Source: Hydrogenimonas sp. (lineage in GTDB: Bacteria; Campylobacterota; Campylobacteria; Campylobacterales; Hydrogenimonadaceae). Taken from it: a stretch of DNA of 64,000 bases. A program made the position numbers and the translations under genes. The notes below the pieces were generated by a model, which was not told where the DNA came from, ran no database searches, and saw only the letters and a program-made list of their open reading frames with translations. This document shows, one piece after another, positions 53,447 to 61,591 of this stretch. The stretch covers positions 37,000 to 100,999 of the forward strand of contig WFYC01000076.1 of NCBI GenBank assembly GCA_015490295.1, given 5' to 3'. The stretch's first letter is position 1, and every line of letters starts with the position of its first letter.

Positions 53447-53845
53447 CTATCCTATCCGGGGAACAAGCAAAATTTCGGGGTTTATATCTTCGAGCTCTCC
53501 GTCGCTCGAGATTTCGGTATACCAGGAGCGAAACTGGTCGCTGACAAGAAGCAGCCAGTCTATGATCTCTTCACTGACGGCATCGGGGTTCTCCCTGAGA
53601 CGCTCCATCGTCTCTTCGGCGAGCTCGGAAAGCAGGTGAAGCCGGTCGATCTTCAGAAACGACGACGCCGACTTTATGTTGTGGAAGATCCTGAAGAGCT
53701 CGTTGATCTTCTCTTCTCTGAGCTCTTCGTTTTCGAGGGAGATGATAGTGGGTTCCATCACTTCCGTCATAACATCGAAATGGTCCAGGAACTCATCGAC
53801 AATATCGTAGTCGAACTGCCGTTCCAGCCGGTTTCGGATACCCAT
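53447..53845 (-). CDS. Hpt (histidine phosphotransfer) domain protein
   Basis: 132 residues from ATG 53845, chosen because AGGAGG lies five bases upstream; the frame is open further but without a site. Mostly helical, with the Hpt motif IFHNIKSASSFLKI: the His (near residue 58) followed by N-x-K is the phosphorylatable residue, and Gly of the usual HxLKG is replaced by Ser-Ala. Flanking helices are acidic (SLENEELREEKINELF; SELAEETMERLR). It would relay phosphate between a hybrid kinase and a response regulator, or act in chemotaxis. No kinase is adjacent. It is read together with trpA (5-bp gap), an unexpected partner. Confidence 0.8.
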   Translation of the reverse strand: MGIRNRLERQFDYDIVDEFLDHFDVMTEVMEPTIISLENEELREEKINELFRIFHNIKSASSFLKIDRLHLLSELAEETMERLRENPDAVSEEIIDWLLLVSDQFRSWYTEISSDGELEDINPEILLVPRIG

Positions 53846-53918
53846 TTTCGCCTCCTGTTTGATTGCAATTATACCATTTTTTGGATAGAATCGATTCCAG
53901 CCAAAAGAAAGGGAGTCC

Positions 53919-54713
53919 ATGCGCAAAAAAGAGACGATCTCATCGCTTCAGAGTGCCAAAAAGAGCCGAAAACTGACGATGATAACGGCATACGACGCAC
54001 TCTTTGCCTCCCTTTTCGCAACAGAGGTCGACATGATCCTCGTAGGCGACAGTCTCAACATGAGCTTCGGCGGCAGACCCGACACCCTCTCCGCTACGCT
54101 GGAGCAGATGATCTACCACACCGAAGCCGTATGCAACGGCGCACCAGAAACTTTCGTCGTCTGCGACATGCCGTTTGGGAGCACAAACACGAAAGAGGAG
54201 GCGCTCGCCAACGCCGTAGAGGTGTTTCGACGCACAAGGGCCGACGCCGTTAAGATAGAGGGCGGGGCCAAAAGGGCCGACCTGGTCGCCCACCTCGTAG
54301 ACAACGGCATCGCCGTCATGGGCCATGTGGGCCTTCTGCCGCAGTCGGTACGCTCCGAAGGGGGCTACAGAGTCAAAGGGCGCGACGAAGAGAGCTTCCG
54401 CACCGTGCTCGAAGATGCGGCGGCGATAGAGAGGGCCGGAGCCTTCGCCCTCGTAATAGAGGGTGTCACGCCCGAACTCGCCGCGATGGTGACAGAGGAG
54501 GCTTCCGTTCCAGTCATAGGTATAGGTGCGGGCGCACAGACGGACGGGCAGGTACTCGTATGGTCCGATATGCTCGGCTTTTTCGAAGAGTTCAAACCGA
54601 AATTCGTAAAACGCTACATGGACGGAGCCGCCCTGGTGAAAGAGGCCGTGAAGAGGTTCACCGAAGATGTAAGAGAGGGCAGGTTCCCTGCCGAAGAGCA
54701 CTGCTATAAGTGA
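53919..54713 (+). CDS. panB: 3-methyl-2-oxobutanoate hydroxymethyltransferase
   Basis: 264 residues. First committed step of pantothenate synthesis, adding hydroxymethyl from methylene-tetrahydrofolate to 2-oxoisovalerate. MLTAYDALFA-like ITAYDALFASLFA, VGDSLNMSFGG (metal Asp), MPFGSTNTKEEAL, VKIEGGAK, HVGLLPQSV, the catalytic Glu in LVIEGVTPE, and IGIGAGAQTDGQVLVWSDMLG are in order. AAAGAAAGGGAG precedes ATG. It diverges from the Hpt gene across 73 bp. panC and panD are not in the window. Confidence 0.96.
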   Translation: MRKKETISSLQSAKKSRKLTMITAYDALFASLFATEVDMILVGDSLNMSFGGRPDTLSATLEQMIYHTEAVCNGAPETFVVCDMPFGSTNTKEEALANAVEVFRRTRADAVKIEGGAKRADLVAHLVDNGIAVMGHVGLLPQSVRSEGGYRVKGRDEESFRTVLEDAAAIERAGAFALVIEGVTPELAAMVTEEASVPVIGIGAGAQTDGQVLVWSDMLGFFEEFKPKFVKRYMDGAALVKEAVKRFTEDVREGRFPAEEHCYK

Positions 54714-54790
54714 GAAGATGAGGAACAGCTGCAAACCTACAAGCAAACAGGGCGTCAGCGCAGTTGCGGCGGCTTTGCCGGCACATCCTA

Positions 54791-54805
54791 TTTGCCGGAG
54801 GCAAA
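54791..54805 (+). promoter_or_regulatory. Hairpin containing the ruvB ribosome-binding site
   Basis: TTTGCC-GGA-GGCAAA forms a 6-bp hairpin whose loop and arm contain the GGAGG ribosome-binding site, nine bases before the ruvB ATG. It could lower ruvB translation. TTTGCCGG also occurs as a direct repeat 17 bases upstream. The panB-ruvB spacer holds nothing else. Confidence 0.4.
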
Positions 54806-54810
54806 ATTAA

Positions 54811-55818
54811 ATGGAGAGAATGGTCGAGATAGAGAAGTTCGACTACGACAACAGCTACGAGGCCGGCCTGAGGCCGAGCAGGTGGGACGAGTACATCGGG
54901 CAGGAGAAGATAAAGAGGAACCTGCGTGTCTTCATAGAGGCTAGCAAAAAGCGCTCCGAAGCGCTCGACCATGTTCTCTTTTTCGGACCTCCGGGCCTTG
55001 GAAAGACAACTCTCGCATACCTGATAGCCTCCGAAATGGAGAGCGCCATAAAAGTCACGGCCGCCCCTATGATAGAGAAGAGCGGCGACCTTGCCGCCAT
55101 TTTGACAAACCTCGAAGAGGGGGATATCCTCTTCATAGACGAGATCCACCGCCTCTCCCCGGCGATAGAGGAGATCCTCTACCCGGCGATGGAGGATTAC
55201 AGGCTCGACATCATCATAGGCAGCGGCCCGGCCGCCCAGACGATAAAGCTCGATCTCCCCAGATTCACGCTAATCGGCGCCACGACGCGCGCCGGAATGA
55301 TCTCCAACCCGCTCAGGGAGCGTTTCGGAATGCACTTCAGGATGCAGTTTTACCTCTCTAAAGAGCTGGCGGCCATAGTGCAGCAGGCCGCCTCGAAACT
55401 GGAAAAGCCGTGCGATGCCGACGCAGCCCTGGAGATCGCACGCCGCAGCAGGGGTACCCCGCGAATCGCGCTCAGGCTGCTTCGCCGTGTACGCGATTTC
55501 GCCGAAGTCGAAAACGAAGAGCGCATTCACCTCGAGCGAACGAAGTTCGCGCTCGACGAGCTCGGCGTAAACGAAGAGGGTTTCGACGAGCTCGATATAA
55601 AGCTTCTCAGACTGCTGGTAGAGGCCAAAGGGAAACCCCTGGGGCTCAGTACCATAGGTGCTGCCCTAAGCGAAGACGAAGGGACGATAGAGGATGTCAT
55701 AGAGCCCTATCTTCTGGCGAACGGCTACATCGAGAGGACCGCGCGCGGACGAATAGCGACACCCAAAACCTACGAGCACTTCAGGCTGTCACCCAACTCG
55801 CAAGGTACCCTTCTTTGA
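54811..55818 (+). CDS. ruvB: Holliday junction branch-migration ATPase RuvB
   Basis: 335 residues. Hexameric motor that drives branch migration with Ruv[34 protein letters not shown], Walker [15 protein letters not shown], Walker [13 protein letters not shown], sensor 1 [20 protein letters not shown] with the arginine finger region, sensor 2 [20 protein letters not shown], and the winged helix [23 protein letters not shown] are in the right order. Length usual. Its TGA overlaps the TTG of the next gene. ruvA and ruvC are not here. Confidence 0.97.
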   Translation: MERMVEIEKFDYDNSYEAGLRPSRWDEYIGQEKIKRNLRVFIEASKKRSEALDHVLFFGPPGLGKTTLAYLIASEMESAIKVTAAPMIEKSGDLAAILTNLEEGDILFIDEIHRLSPAIEEILYPAMEDYRLDIIIGSGPAAQTIKLDLPRFTLIGATTRAGMISNPLRERFGMHFRMQFYLSKELAAIVQQAASKLEKPCDADAALEIARRSRGTPRIALRLLRRVRDFAEVENEERIHLERTKFALDELGVNEEGFDELDIKLLRLLVEAKGKPLGLSTIGAALSEDEGTIEDVIEPYLLANGYIERTARGRIATPKTYEHFRLSPNSQGTLL

Positions 55819-56888
55819 GACCACAGCACTTCATTGTTCTGCTGCTTATAATTTCGGGCTACTTCGTCTACCTGGTCTACAAGCCGTTTCTGCAGGCGAT
55901 CGCCATAGCCGTACTCCTGATGTTCGCGACACTCGGTATCTCCCGGAAAATAGAGAAGAGATTCAGACAGAGATGGAAGACAAGTGCGATTATGACGATG
56001 CTTTTGGGTCTAATGTTTTTCGCCCCGCTCGTCTACCTTATAAACGCCGCCGCTATACTTGTCGCAAATATCGATACACATGCCATAACGGAGCATCTTC
56101 ACAAAATCGCGACATTCCTGCAGTCGGTCTCGCTGCCTCCCGAGTGGCTCGAAAAGCTTCAGCTCGACCCGCAGGCGATCCACAGTGCGATAGCCGACAT
56201 ATTCAGCGAAGAGCATATAAACGGCTACCTCAAAGAGGCTGGAGCCTTTTTGGGAACACTGGCGGCGCACAGTGCGGCCTTTTTCAAAGATATGGTCCTG
56301 ATTTTGATATTCTACTTTTTCGCATACCTCTACGGCGAACCGATAGGCCATTTCATAAAGCGCATCCTCCCCCTCGATACCGCACAGACACAGCTCCTTT
56401 TCAACGAGCTCTCGAACTCTATGGGTGTCGTCTTCTTCTCCATACTGGTAACGGCGATCTTCGAAGGGGCCCTCTTCGGGGCGGTTGTGATGTTTTTCGG
56501 ACTCGACGCCGTACTGCTTGGAATCCTCTACGGTTTCGCATCGCTCGTTCCGGTCATCGGCGGGGCCTTGATGTGGGTGCCTGTATCGCTCTATCTATGG
56601 AGTACGCAGGGGGTCTCGGCCGCCATCATAGTGGCACTCTATTCGATCGTAGTGATCTCGATCATCGCGGACACCTTCATAAAGCCGATGATAATAAAAG
56701 AGATCGACTACAAGCTGCTCAAAGAGACCAACGCCCTCAACGAGATTCTCGTCTTTTTCTCCATAATCGCGGGTCTCGCCACATTCGGATTCTGGGGGAT
56801 GATAATCGGACCCGCAATCACTACACTATTTATCGCTATACTCAAACTATACGACCAGTTACAAACCACTCTAAAGGAAGAAGTATGA
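55815..56888 (+). CDS. AI-2E family transporter (TqsA/PerM-like)
   Basis: 357 residues from TTG 55815, which overlaps the ruvB TGA. The frame is open far upstream but those residues are read from ruvB in another frame. About seven to eight membrane helices with the family layout: two N-terminal pairs, a long soluble segment (about 90-170: [19 protein letters not shown]), then TM hairpins. The signature [21 protein letters not shown] is followed by [23 protein letters not shown] and [16 protein letters not shown]. Despite the name, most members have no proven autoinducer role; some export small molecules or act as antiporters. Overlaps the TlpA-like gene by ATGA. Confidence 0.88.
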   Translation: MRPQHFIVLLLIISGYFVYLVYKPFLQAIAIAVLLMFATLGISRKIEKRFRQRWKTSAIMTMLLGLMFFAPLVYLINAAAILVANIDTHAITEHLHKIATFLQSVSLPPEWLEKLQLDPQAIHSAIADIFSEEHINGYLKEAGAFLGTLAAHSAAFFKDMVLILIFYFFAYLYGEPIGHFIKRILPLDTAQTQLLFNELSNSMGVVFFSILVTAIFEGALFGAVVMFFGLDAVLLGILYGFASLVPVIGGALMWVPVSLYLWSTQGVSAAIIVALYSIVVISIIADTFIKPMIIKEIDYKLLKETNALNEILVFFSIIAGLATFGFWGMIIGPAITTLFIAILKLYDQLQTTLKEEV

Positions 56889-57460
56889 AAGTTTCACACA
56901 TGATCTGCACCACATCCGTAAGCGGAAATAGATTGCTCAAAAGCCTCTTTATGTCGCTTGCGCTAATGGCCGCTTTTGCGTTTGAGCCCCTTATGGCACA
57001 AGAGCCGATCACGTTCACGCTCAAAGGGAACGGCGCACCGACCCTGCATGTCAAAGAGACCAAAAATGGAGTCGAGTTCGAAGAGTACAAGGGTAAAGTC
57101 GTCCTCCTTAACTTTTTCGGCAAACACTGCAAATGGTGCATGAAAGAGATACCCCATCTAGTCGATCTTCAGAAAAGGTATGGGAAGGAGTTTCAGGTAG
57201 TAGCGATCCATGCCCAGGAGCCGATGACCCTCGGTGAGCGCTCGAGACTCGAAAAGCGGTTCCATTTCAACTACCCGATATACGAGTCGAGTAAAAACTA
57301 CGACTTCGTATCGTATATCGGGCAGCGTGCAGGCTGGACGGGCGGACTCCCTTTTTCAGTCATCTTAGACAAACACGCGAGCGCCGTAAAGATCATCCCC
57401 GGCTACATGGACGAAAACAACCTGGAGCATATCATAAAGGTTTTGACGAAACAGCCTTAG
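56885..57460 (+). CDS. TlpA/ResA-like periplasmic thioredoxin
   Basis: 191 residues from ATG 56885. N-terminal signal: basic MKVSH, then a hydrophobic run (about 20-35) and a likely cut after FEPLMA. The thioredoxin-fold domain carries the redox pair in [16 protein letters not shown], and the cis-Pro in [14 protein letters not shown]. The inserted loop [22 protein letters not shown] is typical of TlpA/ResA. It probably reduces disulfides of apocytochrome c or another periplasmic protein. Its 3' end overlaps the convergent lgt by 29 bp. Confidence 0.88.
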   Translation: MKVSHMICTTSVSGNRLLKSLFMSLALMAAFAFEPLMAQEPITFTLKGNGAPTLHVKETKNGVEFEEYKGKVVLLNFFGKHCKWCMKEIPHLVDLQKRYGKEFQVVAIHAQEPMTLGERSRLEKRFHFNYPIYESSKNYDFVSYIGQRAGWTGGLPFSVILDKHASAVKIIPGYMDENNLEHIIKVLTKQP

Positions 57461-58265
57461 CCCGTTTTGCGAGCACTACGTAGCCCGCAACCCCAACCGC
57501 CGTCATGGCGAGCGAAAGGAGCTGCCCCATAGTTACCCATCCGCAGCAGATATAGCCGAGCTGAATATCGGGCTCACGCCAAAACTCGGCTATAAAGCGT
57601 GCCATACCGTAAAGGATCGCATAAAGCGCTATAAGCTCCCCTTCGAAGCGCTGCCTCTTCCTGTAGAGAAACAGGATGATCGCGACCAGAACCCCTTCCA
57701 GAAAGGCTTCGTAGAGCTGAGAGGGGTGGCGGAGAGTACCGTTTACATAGATTCCCCACGGCACATCGGTTGCGCGTCCTACAAGCTCCTGGTTCAGGAA
57801 GTTTCCGATACGCCCGAAAACGTACCCCACCGGTACACTCAAAGCGACCAGATCCATCCACATCCAAAATGACGTCTTGGTGCGCTTTACGAATATCAAG
57901 GTGGCTATAACAAAACCTATGACGGCCCCGTGGTAGCTCATACCGCTGATTCCGGTAAACGTACCGCCGTGAAACGGGTTGAATATCTGCCAGGGGTGTG
58001 TAAGGTAGTAGCCTGTATGCGGGTCGTAAAATAGGATGTAGCCGAGCCTGGCTCCCAGAATAACGCCTATTTCGACATATATGAAAAAGCTGTCCAGTGT
58101 TTTGTCGTCTATTGGGTAGCGATCTTTTTTTACATAGAGTTTAGCGGCATAGAGCGCGGTAAGGAGCGCAAGTACGTACATAATGCCGTACCAGTGCACC
58201 TTGAGAGGGCCGATTGTGAATGCGATCGGATCGAAATGGTCATATATTTGGTTCCAATACTCCAT
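57432..58265 (-). CDS. lgt: Phosphatidylglycerol--prolipoprotein diacylglyceryl transferase
   Basis: 277 residues from ATG 58265, which shares a base with the preceding TGA; GTG 58268 is the alternative. Seven membrane helices. [42 protein letters not shown] (the catalytic-region His) and [22 protein letters not shown], the Lgt signature with the essential Arg, are followed by [13 protein letters not shown] and [10 protein letters not shown]. It attaches diacylglycerol to the lipobox Cys of prolipoproteins such as those encoded at 33539 and 58265. Overlaps the thioredoxin gene tail to tail. Confidence 0.96.
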   Translation of the reverse strand: MEYWNQIYDHFDPIAFTIGPLKVHWYGIMYVLALLTALYAAKLYVKKDRYPIDDKTLDSFFIYVEIGVILGARLGYILFYDPHTGYYLTHPWQIFNPFHGGTFTGISGMSYHGAVIGFVIATLIFVKRTKTSFWMWMDLVALSVPVGYVFGRIGNFLNQELVGRATDVPWGIYVNGTLRHPSQLYEAFLEGVLVAIILFLYRKRQRFEGELIALYAILYGMARFIAEFWREPDIQLGYICCGWVTMGQLLSLAMTAVGVAGYVVLAKRAKAVSSKPL

Positions 58266-58696
58266 CACCCGCCGCTCTTTTCAAAGATGAGCCTGTGCTC
58301 GTCATCGAAAATCACCAGATTCTCATCTTCGTCGAACTGCCACCACTTGATCCCTTTCAAAACGGCGAAAAATCTGCGCTCCGCTTCGCCTCTCATGCCG
58401 CTGCAGAAGCGTCTTGTCGAGCCGATCTTCTCGAAGTTTATCGCGGTCTGCGTTACCGAAGCTTCACCGAAAAAGCTGTTGCAGCCTCCAAAGCCGCCCA
58501 CCCCGCCATCTTTGGAAAAACGTATAAAAGGGGCTCTTTTCGAAGATATGGTATCGTTGTCTATCATGACGAGCCGCCATTTGACCCCGTACAGCTTGTC
58601 GCTGCACTGCGCCGGGTGCCCTACGGGACCGGATGTTCCCGCACAACCGGCAAAAAAGAGGGTTCCGAAAATCAGTGAAAATAGTACTTTACGCAT
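58265..58696 (-). CDS. META-domain lipoprotein (HslJ-like)
   Basis: 143 residues from ATG 58696 ([20 protein letters not shown]); an upstream ATG at 58720 lies inside the previous gene and is less likely. Lipobox FFAGC predicts lipidation. The mature part has the META-domain landmarks [33 protein letters not shown] (the Gly-Cys-Asn turn) and [13 protein letters not shown], as in HslJ. These small envelope proteins are linked to heat shock and novobiocin resistance in E. coli. Three Cys remain in the mature domain. Followed by lgt, which would modify it. Confidence 0.8.
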   Translation of the reverse strand: MRKVLFSLIFGTLFFAGCAGTSGPVGHPAQCSDKLYGVKWRLVMIDNDTISSKRAPFIRFSKDGGVGGFGGCNSFFGEASVTQTAINFEKIGSTRRFCSGMRGEAERRFFAVLKGIKWWQFDEDENLVIFDDEHRLIFEKSGG

Positions 58697-60017
58697 CTTG
58701 TTTCTCCAGTGCATCGGCAATCAGCTCGATAGGGTTTTTGAAAACCGCTTTGGAGTCGGCCTGATAGAGCGAATTGCTTATCTGCATCCTGCATGCGCTG
58801 CACTCCGCGGCAACTATGTCGGCACCGGTTTCGTTTATCATCGCCGCTTTGGGCTTGCCGGCCGCTTCCGCGAGATGGAACTTTTCGGTCTGCATTGTAA
58901 CGCCCCCGAAACCGCAGCACCTGTTGGGGTCGCTCATCTCTTTCATCCGATAGTTGCGGCCTATCAACTCTCTCGGCTCTTTGTAGATTCCCTGAACTTT
59001 CCTTGCATGGCACGGATCGTGGTATGTTACCAGCAGGTCGCTCGCAACCCCGCTTCTTTCAAGCAGAGAGGAGAGTTCCGTATTGTTGGCCAGCCATTCG
59101 GTAGCCATAAATATCTTTTCGTTGAGCTTTTTCGCGCGCTCGGCCCACTCGTCCATTCCCCTGTTTTCGAAAAAGACGGCCCAGTCGTGCTTTATCATCG
59201 CCGAGCATGTGGCTTCCGGGACTATTATGGCGTCCACTTCATCTATGAAGCTCTCGAAATACTCTATATTGCTCTTTGCCAGCACTTCGACCGTTCTGAA
59301 GTCTCCTGTAAAGTATGCCGGCGCTGCGCAGCACTTCTGATCTTTGGCGAAGAATACGTCTATCTCGAGTCTTTTCAGTATCTTTACCAGAGAGTGGCCG
59401 ATGCCGGTGTAATTGTAGTTTGCAAGGCACCCTATGAAGATTGCCACACGCCCTTTTCCTCCGTGATCGAGACTCTCTTTGTAGGAGTTGAGCACACTGG
59501 TGCTCGCCATGGAGGGCAGGAGGCGGTCCTTTTTTATGATGGGAAGGTCAAAGCGGGGTATAAGCCCCCCTCTCTTCTCGTCGCTCTTTACGGCACACGT
59601 TTTAAAGACATAACCGAGTTTGCTGGCGATATCCATAATCTTGCGGTGCCTCAGCAGAAAAAAGAAGAGCCTCTTGAACCATGCGATGCCGTATTTGTCG
59701 GCTATCTCTTTGCGCACCTCCTCTATCACCATATCCGTCGGCAGATCGTTGGGGCATACATCCACACAGTTCGTACACAGAAAGCAGCTTTCGAATATCT
59801 GCTTCGCGTTTCTGTCTATTTCGAGCTCACCTCTTTCATGCGCACCGAGAAGATCTATAAACCCGCGCGGACTGGTGGTTTCGTCGGGATTTATCTGGTG
59901 TATCGTACAGACAGGTATACATTTGCCGCACTTGATGCACGCGTCGCTTACTTTGGTATATTCAAATATGTTCCGGGGTTCAGACAATCCGGCCTCCTCC
60001 CCTTTTTGATTGTTCAC
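58689..60017 (-). CDS. GlpC/LldE-like iron-sulfur protein with two CCG domains
   Basis: 442 residues. N-terminal ferredoxin part with CIKCGKCIPVC and CFLCTNCVDVC (two [4Fe-4S] sites). Two CCG-type cysteine-rich domains follow: one with IFIGCLANYNYTG and DQKCCAAPAYFTGD, the other with TYHDPCHARKVQG and RCCGFGGVTMQTEKF and the final ECSACRMQI. This is the GlpC/heterodisulfide-reductase-like layout. In Helicobacter pylori the gene next to hemN is likewise GlpC-like (HP0666, from memory), although no glycerol-phosphate dehydrogenase is linked. Here too no glpA/B is nearby, so it may serve another electron-transfer job. Read after hemN with a 24-bp gap. Confidence 0.88.
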   Translation of the reverse strand: MNNQKGEEAGLSEPRNIFEYTKVSDACIKCGKCIPVCTIHQINPDETTSPRGFIDLLGAHERGELEIDRNAKQIFESCFLCTNCVDVCPNDLPTDMVIEEVRKEIADKYGIAWFKRLFFFLLRHRKIMDIASKLGYVFKTCAVKSDEKRGGLIPRFDLPIIKKDRLLPSMASTSVLNSYKESLDHGGKGRVAIFIGCLANYNYTGIGHSLVKILKRLEIDVFFAKDQKCCAAPAYFTGDFRTVEVLAKSNIEYFESFIDEVDAIIVPEATCSAMIKHDWAVFFENRGMDEWAERAKKLNEKIFMATEWLANNTELSSLLERSGVASDLLVTYHDPCHARKVQGIYKEPRELIGRNYRMKEMSDPNRCCGFGGVTMQTEKFHLAEAAGKPKAAMINETGADIVAAECSACRMQISNSLYQADSKAVFKNPIELIADALEKQDA

Positions 60018-60041
60018 TTCTCAATACTCCGTAGGCAAAAG

Positions 60042-61409
60042 TCAGACCGTCTTGCTGAACGTCTTTTTGCTCTCTTTATGCTTCTGCATATAGGCATCGA
60101 ACGGCATCGCGATATTTCTTATGACGAGCGTTCCGGTCTGCGAAACGGTTATCGCGTCGTCCGAGACCTGAACGAGCTCCTCTTCGACCATCGGTTCTAA
60201 CTCTTCGAGCGCATCCGCGAAGTAGCTTCTGAAATCTATGCCGAACTCTTTTTCGATCTTTTTTATATCGAGTTTGAAGTTGCTCATCAGATCCATGATG
60301 ACCGCTTTTCTAATTCGGTCATCTTCATTTAGCTCCACACCCCGCCAGAACGGAAGCCTTCCCGCATCTATGGCCGCTTCGTACTCCGGCAGATCTTTGA
60401 AGTTCTGGGCGTAGTAATCCACACCTTCACCGATGCTCGTAAGCCCGATGCCCAGAAGGTCTACGCCGCCTCTTGTCGTATAGCCCTGGAAGTTTCTATG
60501 AAGCTCCCCCTTTTCGATCGCCTGGAAGAGTTCGTCATCGGGCTTGGCGAAGTGGTCCATCCCTATCATTCTGTAGCCGTTGCCGGTGAAATAGTCTATC
60601 GTGTACTGCAGAATGGCCAGCTTCACATCCGGACTTGGAATCGTCGTCTCGTCCAGCTTTCTCATCGTCTTTTTCAGCCACGGAACATGGGCGTAGTTGA
60701 AAACCGCCAGCCTGTCCGGATCCAGAGAGCGTGCAAGCTCAAGCGTCTTTTTGAAGCTCTCGAGTGTCTGGAACGGAAGCCCGTATATCAGGTCGACATT
60801 GATACTCTCTATTCCGTACTGCCTGGCCAGGTCTACCGCCGCTTTCGTTATATCGTAAGGTTGTATACGGTGAACCGCCTGCTGCACTATCGGCTCGAAA
60901 TCCTGCACTCCGAAGCTTATTCGGCTGAAACCGTGCTTTTTCAGAACCTTCATCTGCTCTTCATTGAAGAACCTCGGGTCGATCTCGCAGCTCACCTCGG
61001 CATCTTCCGTAAAGTTCGGAAAGTACCCTTTCAGGGTTGTCATGATGTCGTCGAGCTGCTCCGCGCTGAAAAAGGTGGGCGTACCGCCGCCGAAGTGGAA
61101 CTGCACCACTTCACTCGAGGTATCCATGCTCGAAGCGAGTATCTCGAATTCACGCTTGAGATAGTCGATGTAACGGACCTTCTTCTCCTCCTTGGAGGTG
61201 AAGACGACGTTACAGCCGCAGAAGTAGCATGCACTCCGGCAGAAGGGCAGGTGTATGTAGATCGAGAGGGGCTTCGAAGCCTCCCGGTTTTTGAGCTTTT
61301 CGAGGTATCTTTCGTATGTGAAATCCTCACTGAACTCCACCGCAGTCGGATAGCTCGTATATCGCGGACCCGGCTTGGAGTATTTGATGAACTGCTTGAA
61401 ATCTATCAT
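60042..61409 (-). CDS. hemN: Oxygen-independent coproporphyrinogen III oxidase
   Basis: 455 residues from ATG 61409 (MIDFKQFIKYSKPGPRYTSYP), with AAGGAG about nine bases upstream; the longer frame to 61466 lacks a site. Radical SAM motif CRSACYFCGCN (C-x3-C-x2-C plus the extra Cys typical of HemN), HFGGGTPTFF, EIDPRFFNEEQ, SFGVQDFEPIVQQAVHRIQP, and the HemN C-terminal helix bundle with GYTTRGGVDLLGIGLTSIGEG. It decarboxylates coproporphyrinogen III to protoporphyrinogen IX in haem synthesis without oxygen. It stands next to a GlpC-like gene and downstream of a multihaem cytochrome gene. Confidence 0.96.
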   Translation of the reverse strand: MIDFKQFIKYSKPGPRYTSYPTAVEFSEDFTYERYLEKLKNREASKPLSIYIHLPFCRSACYFCGCNVVFTSKEEKKVRYIDYLKREFEILASSMDTSSEVVQFHFGGGTPTFFSAEQLDDIMTTLKGYFPNFTEDAEVSCEIDPRFFNEEQMKVLKKHGFSRISFGVQDFEPIVQQAVHRIQPYDITKAAVDLARQYGIESINVDLIYGLPFQTLESFKKTLELARSLDPDRLAVFNYAHVPWLKKTMRKLDETTIPSPDVKLAILQYTIDYFTGNGYRMIGMDHFAKPDDELFQAIEKGELHRNFQGYTTRGGVDLLGIGLTSIGEGVDYYAQNFKDLPEYEAAIDAGRLPFWRGVELNEDDRIRKAVIMDLMSNFKLDIKKIEKEFGIDFRSYFADALEELEPMVEEELVQVSDDAITVSQTGTLVIRNIAMPFDAYMQKHKESKKTFSKTV

Positions 61410-61532
61410 GGAATAACCACTCCTTCTGCACGGCACCGCATCACGCGGCCGTAAAATTGAGTGCATTTTCCCATAATTTCCATAAATAAGCGCTAAACCG
61501 CCGTAAATAGTTCAATATCCCTCTCCCAATCC

Positions 61533-61588
61533 ATATCCTAACCCCCATCCCCCATATCCCATATCCTATATCCTATATGCCATATCCC
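61533..61588. repeat. Tandem heptanucleotide repeats between the cytochrome gene and hemN
   Basis: Eight in-phase 7-base units fill 61533-61588. Five are ATATCCC/ATATCCT or one-base variants in a row (61554-61588), after ATATCCT, AACCCCC and ATCCCCC. The array begins 124 bases upstream of the hemN start. On the hemN strand it reads GGATATR-type units. Copy number could change by slippage. The rest of 61410-61532 has no ORF. Confidence 0.75.
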
Positions 61589-61591
61589 AAA

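Noticed and set aside
55410..56884. Frames overlapping ruvB and the AI-2E gene that extend the AI-2E and TlpA-like proteins upstream
   Set aside because: Composition is Arg-rich shadow sequence; TTG 55815 and ATG 56885 give proteins of normal length and N-terminus.
58194..60200. 668-codon open frame on the plus strand
   Set aside because: It runs antisense through lgt, the META lipoprotein and the GlpC-like gene, all of which carry clear family motifs.
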